From NCBI RefSeq assembly GCF_042453785.1, contig NC_091674.1, positions 3,464,001-3,528,000 on the forward strand: a stretch of 64,000 nucleotides of DNA, in the 5' to 3' direction. Both the position numbers and the translations under genes were made by a program. The stretch is from Malus domestica (Eukaryota > Streptophyta > Magnoliopsida > Rosales > Rosaceae). How positions within the stretch are numbered: position 1 is the stretch's first letter; each line of letters opens with the position of its first letter. A model generated the notes under the pieces. The model did not search any database. It saw nothing but the letters and a program-made list of their open reading frames with translations, and was not told where the DNA came from. Below are positions 47,508 through 59,893 of the stretch, one piece after another.

Positions 47508-48189
47508 CTTTCGTAACATATTTTGAATGTTTCACCAAACTCTTATTCCTATACATAGATTATCTCATTTTCCTTTATAATTTCAATTTATTACAAAATC
47601 GTCTAAATAAATAATGTTTATATTAGAAATTATCTCAAATATGTGACTTCTTGCAATGTGATGCAACCTTTTACTTCTTTCCATACGAACCTCCTCCCTC
47701 CCTCTTTTTCTCTTTATTTTCATTTTAGTTTCGTGGAATTTTCTTTTCTTAATTAATTGTTAAAACAAAATATCGAACAGAAAAACCAAATTTTATTTTC
47801 GAAGGAAATAAAAATAGGCAAAAGTAAAAAACAAATTCGCACCCTCTGGCAACCGGGTACCTTATATGTCAAATGACAAAAATACCCCTAAGAAGAACCA
47901 ACTGCCAAACGGTAATTGAGGAATCCCGAGAAATCCCTTCCGCTCTCCCCCACAGACTTGCGTGTAAAATTGTAAGGAGGCGTCCATCGCAAGAAATCCT
48001 CCTTTTTTTTTTATTTTAAAAATCCAAATCTCTGTTCATCTCTCATATATTAATTAAATTAATTAATTAATCTAAATCTGATCCTGTTGTGGATTAACAG
48101 CTTAACTCCCCAAAACTCCATTGTATATATATAGGAATCGATACATATACTGATATACAAATATAGCATTTCTAGAAATTTGGCAATTC

Positions 48190-48570
48190 TTCCCGTCTCA
48201 AACTCCCTGCGAATCTCTCTCTCTCTCTCTCTATCTCTCTTGTTTCTCTCTCCTCGAAACACATTTTCCTTCACAGAATCAGAGTAAATAAAACCCCATT
48301 TCTTCTCAAAGAATAATATTAATCCCTTCCTTCTTGCTGTTTAATTGGAACTCCTCACTTGGTGGGCATTTGTGGTTCTATTTCTTCCTTTTAACTTGTT
48401 CTCAACGAGAAGGTGAGTCGATCAACGCTGGCCCGTCTTTCTGAAATCTCGACGTTCTATGCGTTTCGGGGTTCGAAGCAATGCAACTGTGGGGTTGATT
48501 TAAAAGTTCGGTTTCGTGTTGCAGGGATATAATTTATGTGTGTTGGTGTTTGATGTGAAGAGATTGAAAG
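48190..48570 (+). promoter_or_regulatory. 5' UTR region of the HVA22-like gene, with an intron
   Basis: A CT microsatellite (48215-48240) and pyrimidine-rich sequence precede the start. GAGAAG/GTGAGTCG (donor at 48413) and GTGTTGCAG (acceptor ending 48524) bound a probable 112-bp 5' UTR intron. TATATATATA near 48124 could be the TATA element. This is inferred from sequence signals only. Confidence 0.5.
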
Positions 48571-51150
48571 ATGTTGGGAAGCTTGCTAACCAGAATTCTT
48601 ATGTATGTTAATGTTTTTTCATTAACGTTAATCCAGTTTTGGATCTTGATCTTCGACTTTACTTTTGGTTTTGTTTTTCGGGTTGGTTTTGACTTGTTTT
48701 GTTGGGGGTGTGCAGATTGTTTCTTGGGTATGCATACCCAGCATTTGAGTGCTACAAAACAGTGGAGAAGAACAGAGTTGAGATTGAAGAACTCCGGTTT
48801 TGGTGTCAATACTGGTACGTAATTAAAAACCCAGTCGTTTTAGTCATATGCCAATATGGTAAGAGTCTTATATGAAACGAAGATGTCAATATGACGATAT
48901 TTCAAACCAACCATGTGACGTGGGAAAAAATTAAGAGAATTTTAACGAAAAGCTATCGGTACTATTTACTTTGACGAAAAACCACATTTTTATACTAAAA
49001 AGTCAATCTTAGTACTATTTACTTTACCCTTTATTTTGTCATTATCGTTAAAACTCAAAGTTTTCAAGTCATTTTTATTAGTTTTCCTAAAAATTAAAGC
49101 ACAAGGCAACACGTGATAGGTTTGAGACTCTGTTGTTTTGACATATTCGATTTATGTTCTTCCCCTTATAGGGTTGGTATGGTTGATGTTTGAAATTCAT
49201 TTTGGTTCCGTTTTGGAAGAGTATTTTCATGTTTTGGTTGTCATCTCATATTGGTTAAGTTCAGATCCTTGGGTAGCAATTCGACCAATAATTTGTTCGT
49301 TATTTATTTATTTTTTATCTAAAAATGATCCATGAGATTGACATAACTTCTCATTTTGATTTTCGAGTTTGTCCACTACAATCAATCATTTTTATCATTC
49401 CGTGAAAAATTTCCGTTAAATAAGGATAAAATGACAAAAATGCGCTCACTTTTGTCAAATTATTTTGGCCCAGTGTTTACTAAATTCAGGGTATTTTTTG
49501 TTATTTTATCCTCATTGAGGGTATTTTTATCATTTTATCTTTATTTAACATAGATTTTTCACAAAATGACCAAAATAATTGATGGTGGACAAACTCAGAG
49601 ACCAAAGTGAGGAGTTATACCAATTTCAAAGATAATTTTGACTAAAATGCCTTAAAAATATAGAAGAAAAAGTATAGAGAGAAAATGTTGTAGATTCAAT
49701 TTTAACGTAAAAATAAACTTTTACCTTATCTGAATAATTATACGTATCTGAAGTTTATTTTTATGAAATTAATGTTTTTATTTTATCCGAGTTCCTTCTT
49801 TTTCTTTTGAGTCCCTATCATTGTAAACATATCATTAAAGCATTTTGGTGTCTTATGTGGATGTATAGTTACATGTTGTGGGCATGTTTGATTGAGCTCT
49901 AAATTGGTAATGTCTAGTTGAATATGCAATAACGACATGTCGTTTTCACAGGATAATTGTGGCAATGCTCACAGTTCTTGAGAGGGTTGGAGATGTATTC
50001 ATCTCATGGTACAAGTCACTCTCTTACTATAAACTCATTTTGCATACCACATTTTAAATTTAATTTGACATTTGCATTGTGAAAATTTGAAGGTTGCCCA
50101 TGTATGGTGAAGGGAAGGTGGCCCTTTTTATATACCTATGGTGTCCAAAGACCAAGGTAAGAAACACATAACGGCTGGCTAGACTTATGTTAGTAAACTG
50201 TGAATTTGAAGACGATCGACTATACATTCCGTCAACTCTGACAACATAAAATGACAATTTGAAATGTGCATACTTTGTGCTACACTTATGCTAGCAGACT
50301 ATAAGTCCGACCGACTACACAAACATTAAGATAACAATTAACCTGATTAGAGGTCCACATTCACAGTCTGACAACATAAAGACGGTTGCACGGATTTTCA
50401 ATTTGACTCATTGGAATGGCGTTTGAAATGCGGTTGCAGGGAACTTTCTTTGTGTACAAGACCTTCCTGAGGCCATATGTAGCAAAGCATGAGACAGACA
50501 TAGACAGGAAGTTGCTGGAGATGAGAGCAAGAGCCTGGGATTTGACGGTACTCTACTGGCAGAACTTCGCCCAATATGGCCACGCTGCTTTCCTCCAAGC
50601 CCTTCGGTACATGGCTGCTAACTCCGCAAAGTTCGCCACCAAACCCACCACCGAGGTACGCCACATTCACAGTGCAATTCAATTGTCGGGTTTTTCCAGT
50701 ATCGATCGAAGTTTAGTATGTATGTGCCGGAATTCTTGATCGCACATTCAGTCGTTCATTCACCTGGTTCATGCTATGCGTGATCCCATACAATTCTCAG
50801 CAAGAAACAGTTTCTCGTACACGAAAACAAAGATTTGAATTCTCCTGGGAAACAAGTTACTGAAAATTCATTGTTTTTTTTAACCAACCTCGCAGTCGCA
50901 GACAGTCGATGATGATCAGCAGGACACAGCAGCGCCAGCACCGCCGCTACGTAAACCGAGCGGGAAGAACAAGTGGCAGCCAGGATCCCCACCAGCAACA
51001 CCAAATGGCAGAGCCACCACAGTCAACCGCGCCATGTCTGAGACTCCGAGGTCCCCCAAGGTGGTTCATCCCCGACATCAAACGGATGGTGGGCAGGTTG
51101 ACGAGTTGACTGAGAAGCTCCGGCTCAGGCGTTCTAAGCCAATCCAGTGA
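48571..51150 (+). CDS. HVA22J: HVA22-like protein (i/j type), TB2/DP1/HVA22 family, 6 exons
   Basis: Exons: 48571-48602, 48716-48814, 49952-50008, 50093-50156, 50440-50655, 50896-51150. The joined frame encodes 240 residues. HVA22/REEP/Yop1 proteins are ER membrane proteins with hairpin segments that shape tubules; barley HVA22 responds to ABA and stress. The domain covers about residues 10-100: FLGYAYPAFECYKTVEKN, RFWCQYWIIVAMLTVLERVG, then WLPMYGEGKVALFIYLWCP and KTKGTFFVYKTFLRPYVAKH. The C-terminal half is hydrophilic, with Pro-rich and basic stretches (PRSPKVVHPRHQ, LTEKLRLRRSKPIQ), which places it in the longer i/j group. All introns have GT/AG ends. Intron 2 (48815-49951) hosts a family C MITE. 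The gene converges with the minus-strand gene at 51328, about 180 bp away. I versus J cannot be settled by eye; gene order favours J. Confidence 0.93.
48937..49090. mobile_element. MITE, family C, in an intron of the HVA22-like gene
   Basis: It shares AACGAAAAACCACATTTTTA, AAAAAGTCAATCTTAGTAC and CATTTTTATTAGTTTTCC with the copy at 36198-36352, in the same plus-strand orientation. Confidence 0.65.
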
Positions 51151-51327
51151 GAGAGATTAGATTGTAATCACAAAAAACAAGAACAAAAATTGTACAAAAC
51201 CCAGAAACAGAAATCGATTGATTGATTCATCGAACTCCGAATTCAAATTTAAATTCAAATTCTTTCATTCAATTGTGTTTTCTTTTGAGCCGAAGTATAT
51301 ACAGATGAACAAAAATGGAAGACTGGG

Positions 51328-51873
51328 TTAGGTGGCGAGCCCGGTACAGAGGAGTGTGCGGCGGAGGGCTCGGGAGAGGAGGGGGACGATGCGGTTGGTG
51401 AAGAAGGAGAGGCAGGGGGAGAGCTTTTGGCAGAGGCGGCGAAGGAAGTTTGGGCCCGATGGGCCGGAGGTGGAGGACATGGGCTGGAGGTAGGCCCAGG
51501 CGGCCTGTTTCACGAGGCGGTTGCGGATGGAGATTTCGTAGCCGGAGTTGTTGGCGGAGGCGGCGGTGGGGGAGTTAGCGGCGGAGGAGGGGAGCAGGTC
51601 TTTGAGAGAAGTGTAGGATTCGGAGCTCTTGTGGGAGAGGAACTCCAGGTCCAGTTGAGGGGGTGCTGGGGGCGAAACGTCACCGTTTGGGAAGGTGGAG
51701 CTGTGGAGGCGCTGGAGATGCTTGGTCGCTGAGGTGGGAGTGGTGGTGTCGGAGAGGAGGCTGAGCTTGGCGGGGACCACCACGGAAGTGGAGATGGAGT
51801 TTCTGCGGCCGAGCTTGCTTGACGGGAGTAGTGGACCCGCCGGGTATGAGCTGAGTAGGGTGGAATCGTCCAT
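51328..51873 (-). CDS. Plant-specific protein of unknown function, 181 aa
   Basis: An intact single-exon frame is read from the ATG at 51873. An upstream ATG (52002) would add 43 residues that begin with a hydrophobic Ser/Leu/Phe stretch, but these come from a GA microsatellite and look like 5' UTR. I do not recognise the function. Visible features: MDDSTLLSSYPAG at the start, a Ser/Thr/Pro-rich middle, SYTSLKDLLPS (87-97), and a conserved-looking block YEISIRNRLVKQAAWAYLQP (112-131). A basic C-terminus with FLRRL and two hydrophobic helices (LSPCLSFF; RIVPLLSRALRRTLL) follows. The pattern of short blocks in low-complexity sequence resembles small plant proteins with no assigned domain. Clean codon use and good length support a real gene. 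Confidence 0.75.
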   Translation of the reverse strand: MDDSTLLSSYPAGPLLPSSKLGRRNSISTSVVVPAKLSLLSDTTTPTSATKHLQRLHSSTFPNGDVSPPAPPQLDLEFLSHKSSESYTSLKDLLPSSAANSPTAASANNSGYEISIRNRLVKQAAWAYLQPMSSTSGPSGPNFLRRLCQKLSPCLSFFTNRIVPLLSRALRRTLLCTGLAT

Positions 51874-53541
51874 AGTAGAGCAGCTGAAAGCAAAGCAGAA
51901 GAAGAAACAACAAAATATGAGAGAGAGAGAGAGAGAGGGAGAGAGGGAGGGAATGGAACGTGAAACGCGGGGTTGGGTTTCCCGCGGGGTGCGTTTTGGC
52001 AATAATTGGCCTAAAACAAACGTCGTTTTTGTCTCTAAGCGTATAACACTATCTTATCTTATTATTTGTTTTAAAAGATTGATGTTTGCGGTCCCGCGAA
52101 TTTCTGGTTGGGGCCACCCGCATGCACTCAAATCCTAGTTGCAACTTGAAAACAGAGGGAGGCTGCGCACACTACTAGTCAACAACTAAACTCGATACTA
52201 GGATGGAAGTGATGCTTGGAAACTAATGGAACAAGAGAAATACTAATGAAATTCTCTTAAGTTAGATTTTTTTATAGATACAGGAACTGATAACATAGCG
52301 AAAAAGCTTTTGAAAATGAGTTTAAATTGTTGGAGTGTTAAAGTATTTATATTGATCAATCATGTCATATACGCCATTTAACGTTAATTTATGTCCGAAG
52401 GCATTCTTGGAGTGACCTCGTAGTTCCTATGGGGTGGAGATGATGGGGTCTGTCCATAGATTTTCTTCTTTTGGCCGCATTTCTTTCAAACAGTTGAAGT
52501 GAGATAGCGCATCAAGCTATTCGCAAGGATCAGCTTGATCCTCTTCTCCAATGATCCCAGATGAGGGAACCTTAATAAAGCGTCAATATTATAAAATATA
52601 GTGTAAAACACATAAGGTGACAGAGCCCTTAGAAAGTCTCACTTTTGAGAATGTCTCTTTAACATTTCTCATGGAACAATTCTTCACGCACAAGACGTCC
52701 ATTGCATTTCTCTAAAAGAACTAGATATGAATCAGGGATGGTCAATGGGTGTCCATAAATACTCCAGTCCACATCACCATTAGCACCATCACACACAAAT
52801 ATCACCACTAACTATCGCAATTATCACAAATCTATACTTAAATGTATCAATGTTATTGAAAATTACAGCTATACCTTAGGGTTGTATTTCAAGGATCGAA
52901 ACACTTGACAGGATAACTGCATATCGTTGGGACCTGGAAAAGCAGGTGCTAGTAGAGACAAAATAGAGACAGCATTGGTGCACGATGGATATAAACCGAT
53001 TAGTGTTGTAATAAGGAGACACGAAACCCGGACAATAACATTCTTAAGAAAATAGAATCAGATTAAACTCAGGACTAGAAAATCTCTGCTGCCGTAACAA
53101 TATCCAGCATGCCTGTCCTGCGACATGTTTAAAATCACAGCATTTACAGACAAGGATTCCAAACAGAACCCCCCACGGTGTATGCATGCAGTAAACAATG
53201 AGCATGCATCGTACAACTAGATTATGCCATTTAGATTCAGCATTACTTTTCTCCCGTACGTAGCGCTGCCTACCGTTATTGGATGTGCCATCCCTCAATG
53301 TTTCGTTCCTCGCTGAATATCCGCCGCTTCTACGGTTTAACGATCAACTCTTTATTCCTACAACAGGGTTCTAAGACATACTGAACTGTACAGTATAACA
53401 ATAACTCCCAGCTTGTCATCCATAAACTTCTTCCAAATGCATTGCCGGTGTTGCATCTAGCAATACTCGACAGTGATGGAAGGCAGCCGATGGGGTAGAT
53501 ACATGACATTTCTACAGATACTCCGTTACACAAACGAAGAT
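51874..53541. other. Intergenic DNA with E2F 3' UTR
   Basis: The first part is the promoter and 5' UTR (GA microsatellite at about 51918-51950) of the 181-aa gene. From 53541 leftward lies the E2F 3' UTR; on the minus strand an AATAAA lies at about 53348-53353, a fitting poly-A signal. 52140-53040 shows no gene or repeat that I can name. Confidence 0.45.
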
Positions 53542-56500
53542 TCATCTTTGAGTGAAGTTAACAGCATGAGATGGGACTTCAACAACCCTAGATGGAGGAG
53601 TTTGCGGCCTTGAAGTAATAACATCAGTCACTCCAAAGTCAGCATGAAGAATGTCCGTCCCATTCCATCCAACACCAGCTGAAGTTGTTATAGTGAAGGA
53701 ACTGATCATTCACACAGTGAAGTATTAATTTAATTGAAAAGAAAACAGAAAGAGTGGGAAGAGAGTGAAAAGAAAAAGGGGGAACAATTTTGAAAAAGGA
53801 TACAATCCGTCCTCCACATATCTGTAATGCTAACTTCGGCATCAGACAAAAGCCAGTAGTCTGCATCATTCTGTAACAATAACAAAAAAATATTTAGTAT
53901 TAGCAAGACTCTAAATATTTTGTCTATGTATACATGGTTCTGAAAAATCTTTTACGGGAGCATATGGAACTCCGCTTGCTCTATTTTTCTGGCAAAGGTT
54001 GCAATAGGTCCGACAAAAGCATCCATGTAACAAGTCTTCCTATATTTTGCTCAGCTTTCTGATATCATCATACAAACATATAAAAGCGTCTTATGTTGTA
54101 CCTTCATATAACTATGTGATAAGTAGTCCAGTTAACAATCTTCAAATCTGAGACTTATACGGAAGCTACACTAATTCTCTTGTCATTGTCAATAGTTGAC
54201 TTTCAGTCTTGGAATGATGTTTTTCTCTTTTACCTTTGCAAGTTACATAAGAAGACAAATCAGTCAGAACAACTATACTTACATCAACATCAGAAGGAAC
54301 AATCTTCATCATTCCCCCAGCAAACTCCTGAGAAGCGTTCACGTCAGAGCATGTGTGATGAACCTGTTGCAGCCAAGGCTCAATTTCCTTCCCGCTGCTT
54401 TCCACAGTTACCACTTCTGTTGTTGGATGTTCATTGGACCCAGAACCAGAAGCAATTGGGAAGTTCACAGGTGGTTCAGCACCATGCACATCCTCGAACT
54501 TTTCCTCAAATTGACTAACACCAAATAATACACGCAAAACAATACACAAATAAATAAAAAGGGAGAGGACCTCAAATGTAAAACGATGTTCGTCCACAAA
54601 AGAAAAAAAAGGAAACCATACCTGACAAGGTAGACATCAATGGGCCCCATTGTGCTTCTAAGTATTATCCTGTATCTCCTCTGTGGATAGTCAACAGCCT
54701 GGTGCATATTGAAGAAGAATTCAGCTATGTATCAAAGAGAAAAGGAATATAAAACATTTACCTTCAGAAAAATTTATGCTTGACTTACTTCATCAGGATC
54801 TGGGACTTCCAAGGTGGTTCCATGTGGAGCTTTAATTGCTATCAGGGTTTCATTCTGAAAAAGAAAAGGCGTAATTAACCTAATGGAAAACACTAAACCA
54901 TCATAGAAATCAGTGTTAGATGTGATGTGTGGAACTCACGTGGAAGCAAGGTAGGCCCTTAATGTCATCTTCAGTCACAAAAAGCCACCTAGAGTAAGAG
55001 TAGAAGATAAGAATCTATTTATATACATAGAAGCAAGTGACTCACAATACAAACATAAAAAAGAAAGACAAATTATATGAGAAAATCAATGGACAAGACG
55101 ATACTTTCGGTTGTTTTCATTTTCGCTCAAATCCCTCAACTTTTCTTGCATCTCTCTGCACAAGGGTGGAGGCGTCAGCACTTTTCAAAAGTCTCGAGAC
55201 AGAAAATTGGAGTCCAAAAAGAAAATTAACCACATAAACCTTATTCGATCATCTAATCTGTGCTCTTGTAAGGATAGGTTTTCAACTTCTGCCTGCAGGA
55301 CACACCACAACTTAGGCTTTCAACTTGCTTAAAGAAGCTACTAAATTGTCAAAGTTTCTTTTTTAACACCATGATTTTTGTAGCAATCTAGACAGTTGAC
55401 ATTGTTGGTCTATAAATTAAGAAACATTATGTGAACCTGAGTTCAGCAGTTTTTATGTACTACAGACAAATCCCTGCTAGTGACAATTCAAAGAACAACA
55501 TAATTAATATATAAATAAATAAGTTCCTGACCTTTGCATTACAAGAACTTGCAACATTGAAATACCTGTAATATAGAGAGATCACCATCCAACTCCCCTG
55601 GCATTGAAGCATCAAATCCCCTAATCAATCATTTAACCCATCCTTGTGTAAGTTTCCATGTGTACCAAATCTTATTAGAACTTGGAAATGAAAGGAAATT
55701 TTTAGAATAAACTATCAAAGATTACTTCCAACGTATCCTGTTCTTCAGCTTCTTTTCAATGAGACCTATTCCTTCCAAAACATTTGTAATGTCATATATC
55801 CGCCTCTTCTGAACCTGTTTCATTTGTAAAACCGTCAATCAGTACACCACCAAATGCAGAGAATTTGTGTTAGTGTGTATATATATACACCCTGACAGAA
55901 AATGATTACCTCCAAAGTTTCTGCTGCTTTGTTTAGATCAAGAATTCCATCCTCTGCACGCTTAATCAAATTGATGAACTTTTTTGTCAACAGACCTGGA
56001 CAATTTAAGCACATTTATATCAAAGTGACACAATATGACAGCCTTGAGAACTCTAAAAACCACACATGTCAAAGAGAAGAAAACTCATTCTCCGATTACC
56101 TAAAGAACTGTCATAACGACAGCTTCCGGCAGGAGTAGAAGGGGAACCTGAATGTTATTGTTGACAGAAGCAATCCAATTAGATTCTTAATATCTATGGA
56201 ACAAGATAGTCGACAGTTCTAGGTGTATTTAATCCAGGGAGAAAGAAGACTTCGTTAATATCAACAATGCTATGCAAGCTCTTTCTCGTGGACGGCTCCA
56301 TCTGAAGCTCATCTTGGTGATTCGTTCAAGTTAGGTCAAAACTGTAGAGGTCAAGCAAAAAACTTAAGAGATAAGAAGACTCACCAACAATTGACACAGG
56401 CGTCTGAGGTCCGGATCTACCACCCTTGGAAGCCTTTGACCTGTTGTTTACCCTTCCCCCTTTTGCAGACACAGGAGTCTGAAGGGGACTCTGTATAACA

Positions 56501-57577
56501 TTAGTATTTCCAGGACTGCTGGTCCAATCACTGTACCCTACTTCATTGTTGTCCTTCTGAGTAAGTTGCTGAAAAACACCAGCCAAGTCAAAGGATGCTC
56601 ATTAAAAAATAGGCACAAGGTGACTTAGCAACCATACTACTTAAAATGCAAAACTGTAGTGGCTATGCGACATTATGATCTCGGTGAGATGAACACTGGA
56701 AATCAATCTAGATGAAATGGAGGATGGAGAATGGAACTGCTATCGTTGTCATTATACCCAATTACCCCACACCTGATCAAGAAACTAACACACCCCATGA
56801 GCAACAATTGATTCTAAATAGGAGCCAAATACTACAACTTGAAAGTCTACTTCCAAATCAGTACCTTCACTCCAGATTAGGCAACACATTTAAGTGCGAT
56901 GCACCTCAACACCATATCATTTCTCAGTCTTCCCCTCATCGCCAACATTTAGCACAATGCTTCAACTTGACAAGTTGCATTATGCACTAGACTTACAATT
57001 GTCGTTTTTCTCCGGTTGCAAATAACAATTGCAGTTTTGGGTTAGCCAAACTTACAAATTTACAACATAATTATAAATATTTTTAGAAGTACCACCAATT
57101 TACAATATATCTTAAGAAGCACTACCTTAGAGGTAAGTGAAAAAGAATAGCTTATGACCTAAAAATTAACATTTATGAGCTAATCCAAATCTTCTAATTA
57201 CAAATTGTTCCAAATCTCACACAAAACCCTAAACACAAAAATCAATCACAATCACCAGAATTACCCTTAATTCTTTGAACAATTACAGCGCAATTCACCC
57301 AAACAAACCAACGCAGTGAGATTGACACAATGATATCCATGGAAAAGACAACACTCACAGGAGATCGAACAAGAATAGCTTCAGGTTCTTGGTCCCCAGC
57401 TCTGCGAGGACCGCCGGCGAATCGATGATAATTGTCGGGAGGGAACGGCTGCGGCTTCGTGGACTCGAACGCGAGGTGACGCCTCAACGGCGGCAGAATC
57501 TGGGAGCCGCCGCCGCCGCCGTTAGCTGCCGTCGCCGGCGGTGCTTGGCGGTTGGGTGCTCGAGCGAAGCCGGACAT
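53542..57577 (-). CDS. E2FA: E2F transcription factor, E2FA type, 14 exons
   Basis: Exons (minus strand): 57577-57359, 56568-56385, 56147-56100, 55995-55910, 55814-55726, 55620-55566, 55292-55240, 55155-55105, 54988-54940, 54854-54789, 54698-54622, 54514-54283, 53870-53804, 53678-53542. Joined: 1413 bp, 470 residues. E2F factors pair with DP proteins to activate S-phase genes and are held by retinoblastoma-related protein. Parts: [12 protein letters not shown] (31-42); QTPVS motifs; winged-helix DNA-binding domain (about 143-211) with [14 protein letters not shown] and the core [20 protein letters not shown]; leucine-rich dimerization helix (about 215-260); marked box (263-345) with [16 protein letters not shown] and [21 protein letters not shown]-terminal RB-binding motif [18 protein letters not shown] (405-422). 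The N-terminus matches E2FA rather than E2FB or E2FC. All splice sites are GT/AG. Confidence 0.95.
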
Positions 57578-57890
57578 AGAGGGATCGACCGGGTTGAACT
57601 AGCGGCGGTCTCCGATTGCCGAGAGACGGCCGGAGAAGGAGAGAGGTGGATCTTCAGGTTTGGGGAATCCGGAGAGAATCGGAGGGAGGGCGGAGGAGGG
57701 GCGGGGGTTGAGGGTTTATGGGGAGGCGAAATGGGATCCGAGAAGGGTAGAGAGAGAAAGAGAGAGGGGGTTTAGAGAGAGAAAGTGAGGGTTAGAGAGG
57801 GAAAGTGTGTTTATGGGGGTTAGGGGAGGAGCTAGCAGAAAACGAGGGAAGGGAGGGAATTTTTAGTTTCGGATAGATGTGGAGGGAACA

Positions 57891-57898
57891 CGGCGAAA
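57891..57898 (-). promoter_or_regulatory. Candidate E2F binding site upstream of the E2FA-type gene
   Basis: TTTCGCCG on the minus strand fits the E2F consensus WTTSSCSS, about 315 bp upstream of the start codon. It would allow feedback by E2F factors. An 8-bp degenerate match can occur by chance. Confidence 0.4.
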
Positions 57899-57899
57899 A

Positions 57900-59100
57900 A
57901 AATTAATTTGTTTACTTTTTTTCCTATTTTCCACCCCTGCCATTTTCCTATTTGTATTGTGGCCCTAAGAATATACATAATAAAATAGAATTAGAACGAT
58001 TAAAGATAATATCAAAACAATTAAAAGTTGACTTGTACAAAATTGTCACTAGGTCAATTTTTCTTCGTCTGTATAGTTTTAGTTTGAAATATAACTAAAG
58101 AAGATCCATGATATATGGTTAAAAAAATTATCAAATCGAGCGGTAGCTTGAACTCATTTGGTTAGCAAAATGAGCTTTTCAAGAATAAACTTCTCATGCT
58201 CATTCCTATGCGAGAAGGGAACATTTTTTTTCAATGTTTAGAAATAATTGAAAAATGTAAATGAGGGAATACCATTTTTATTTCATTTCCACATCTGATT
58301 TATGGGGCAATAAGAATCAAATGCATATATTTTTTTCAGTAAGAGCATTATGTTTCATATTCAAAAGTGGTATATTAAACATCTTGGATAATTAAGAAAT
58401 TTTAAAAATATAAAAAAAACCTTTAAATGTCTTCCCAAGTCGTGGACACAAAATTTTCCAAAAGATGGTTAAACGCATGAAATACCTTCTTTATAGGTAT
58501 GTTGTAGGTTTTCTAATTTTATTGTTGTTGCACCAAACATGGGATTTTTTCACATACTTATTCACAATCTTCTAGTCTGCAAACCAAACGAAAGGGACAT
58601 GACTAAAGTTAACGTGAGTGCAATAGTTATACTATGGTAAGATACAAGAAACTACGTTTAGTTATTATGGGTTTATCAAGACCAACATAAACAAGCTAAT
58701 CCAAAATGTGTTATTCTAATTATAACTAGAATTTGTCACAACCTTCAATTTTAAAATTAAGATGCAATTAGACTATAAGTTGTTGATTAAGTCGAGGCAT
58801 TACGAATGAGAAATAAAATGTAAAAAAAACACCAAAAGGGGAAAAATGGTATACTGGATGGCCATTTTCGAATTATCCCAAAAGGATGGGGCAAAAGTGC
58901 ATAAAAGACAACAAACGAAAAATACAAGAAGAATCGCCGATCCGCGCCTTTATTTGGCTTTAAATAAAAAAATATTCTGATTACTTGGCGGCTCATTTCT
59001 CACTGTCTCTCACATCTGCTCCAACCCTAACTTCCCCAACCAACTTCAGCTAACAACAACGTACACGTTTACTTTTGTGAAATTACTATTTGACGGAAAG
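57900..59100. other. Gene-free region upstream of E2FA
   Basis: AT-rich DNA in which I see no gene, RNA gene or clear repeat. Confidence 0.4.
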
Positions 59101-59104
59101 TTAC

Positions 59105-59722
59105 GGGCCGTTTGGTATTTGATTTGAGTCTAGATTTTTTTTAACTCAAAAATAGTTTTTAAATTTATGAGCGAAAATAATTGTACAGTATGTCTATTTT
59201 GCAAAATTGGACCTTGAAAAATTTAAAACAGCCGTATTATTTGAGAACAACAAAAGTCAAGTTTTAGAGTTTCCTGTTCAATAGTCTAATTTACGTATTA
59301 TCACTTTTGATCTCTCATTTCTCACGTGAGATTCTCTCTCTCCCTAATGTGCTTCTATCTTCGATCAAAGGTCAAGTTGAGTTCCTGGGCTCGAGATGTA
59401 ATAGATGAAGACGGATGTCACGGTTTTTGCCTATCGTTAATCAGTGTTCTCCTCCCGTTCGTCAGTAGAATCCCGACCAAATTTCTACAATCTCTCTACC
59501 TCTCTCTTCTGATCTTATCACTTTACTCACTCTCCTTTGGCAGCCCCTCCAAGGAATTGGAATTGTTGGTAGGTCTTTTTTCAATTGTTCAAGATTTGAA
59601 ACAACAAAAAAATTTCAAACCAAACAAGATTTTTAATCCTATAAAAATTGTTCCTAAGATATGATCTTAGGAAATATTTCTAAAAATAATTAAAAAATAA
59701 TAATAGGAGACCAAACGGGCCT
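59105..59722. mobile_element. TIR element with GGCCGTTTGGT ends
   Basis: GGGCCGTTTGGTATTTGATT on the left is answered by AGGAGACCAAACGGGCCT on the right. The interior has T-rich and CT-rich tracts but no transposase. No convincing target duplication was found, so the superfamily is left open. Confidence 0.6.
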
Positions 59723-59893
59723 AAACATTGCTTTGAAGTCGAGGAAATCTCCAAACTTTCACCCCAAATTAAATCAAGTAGTTGACGAAAATCATCGTTA
59801 GCAATCCAAAAAAGTCATTCTGCACCGACTCCCGGACCTAATGACTAGGGTAAATTTGTAAAATTGGAAATAGACCTTATATATAATATATTT

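Noticed and set aside
51874..52002. N-terminal extension of the 181-aa protein, hydrophobic and signal-peptide-like
   Set aside because: It is encoded by a GA microsatellite and flanking UTR-like sequence; the conserved-looking start is MDDSTLLSS.
51427..52138. Plus-strand and second-frame minus-strand open frames over the 181-aa gene
   Set aside because: They are shadows of the real frame in GC-rich coding DNA.
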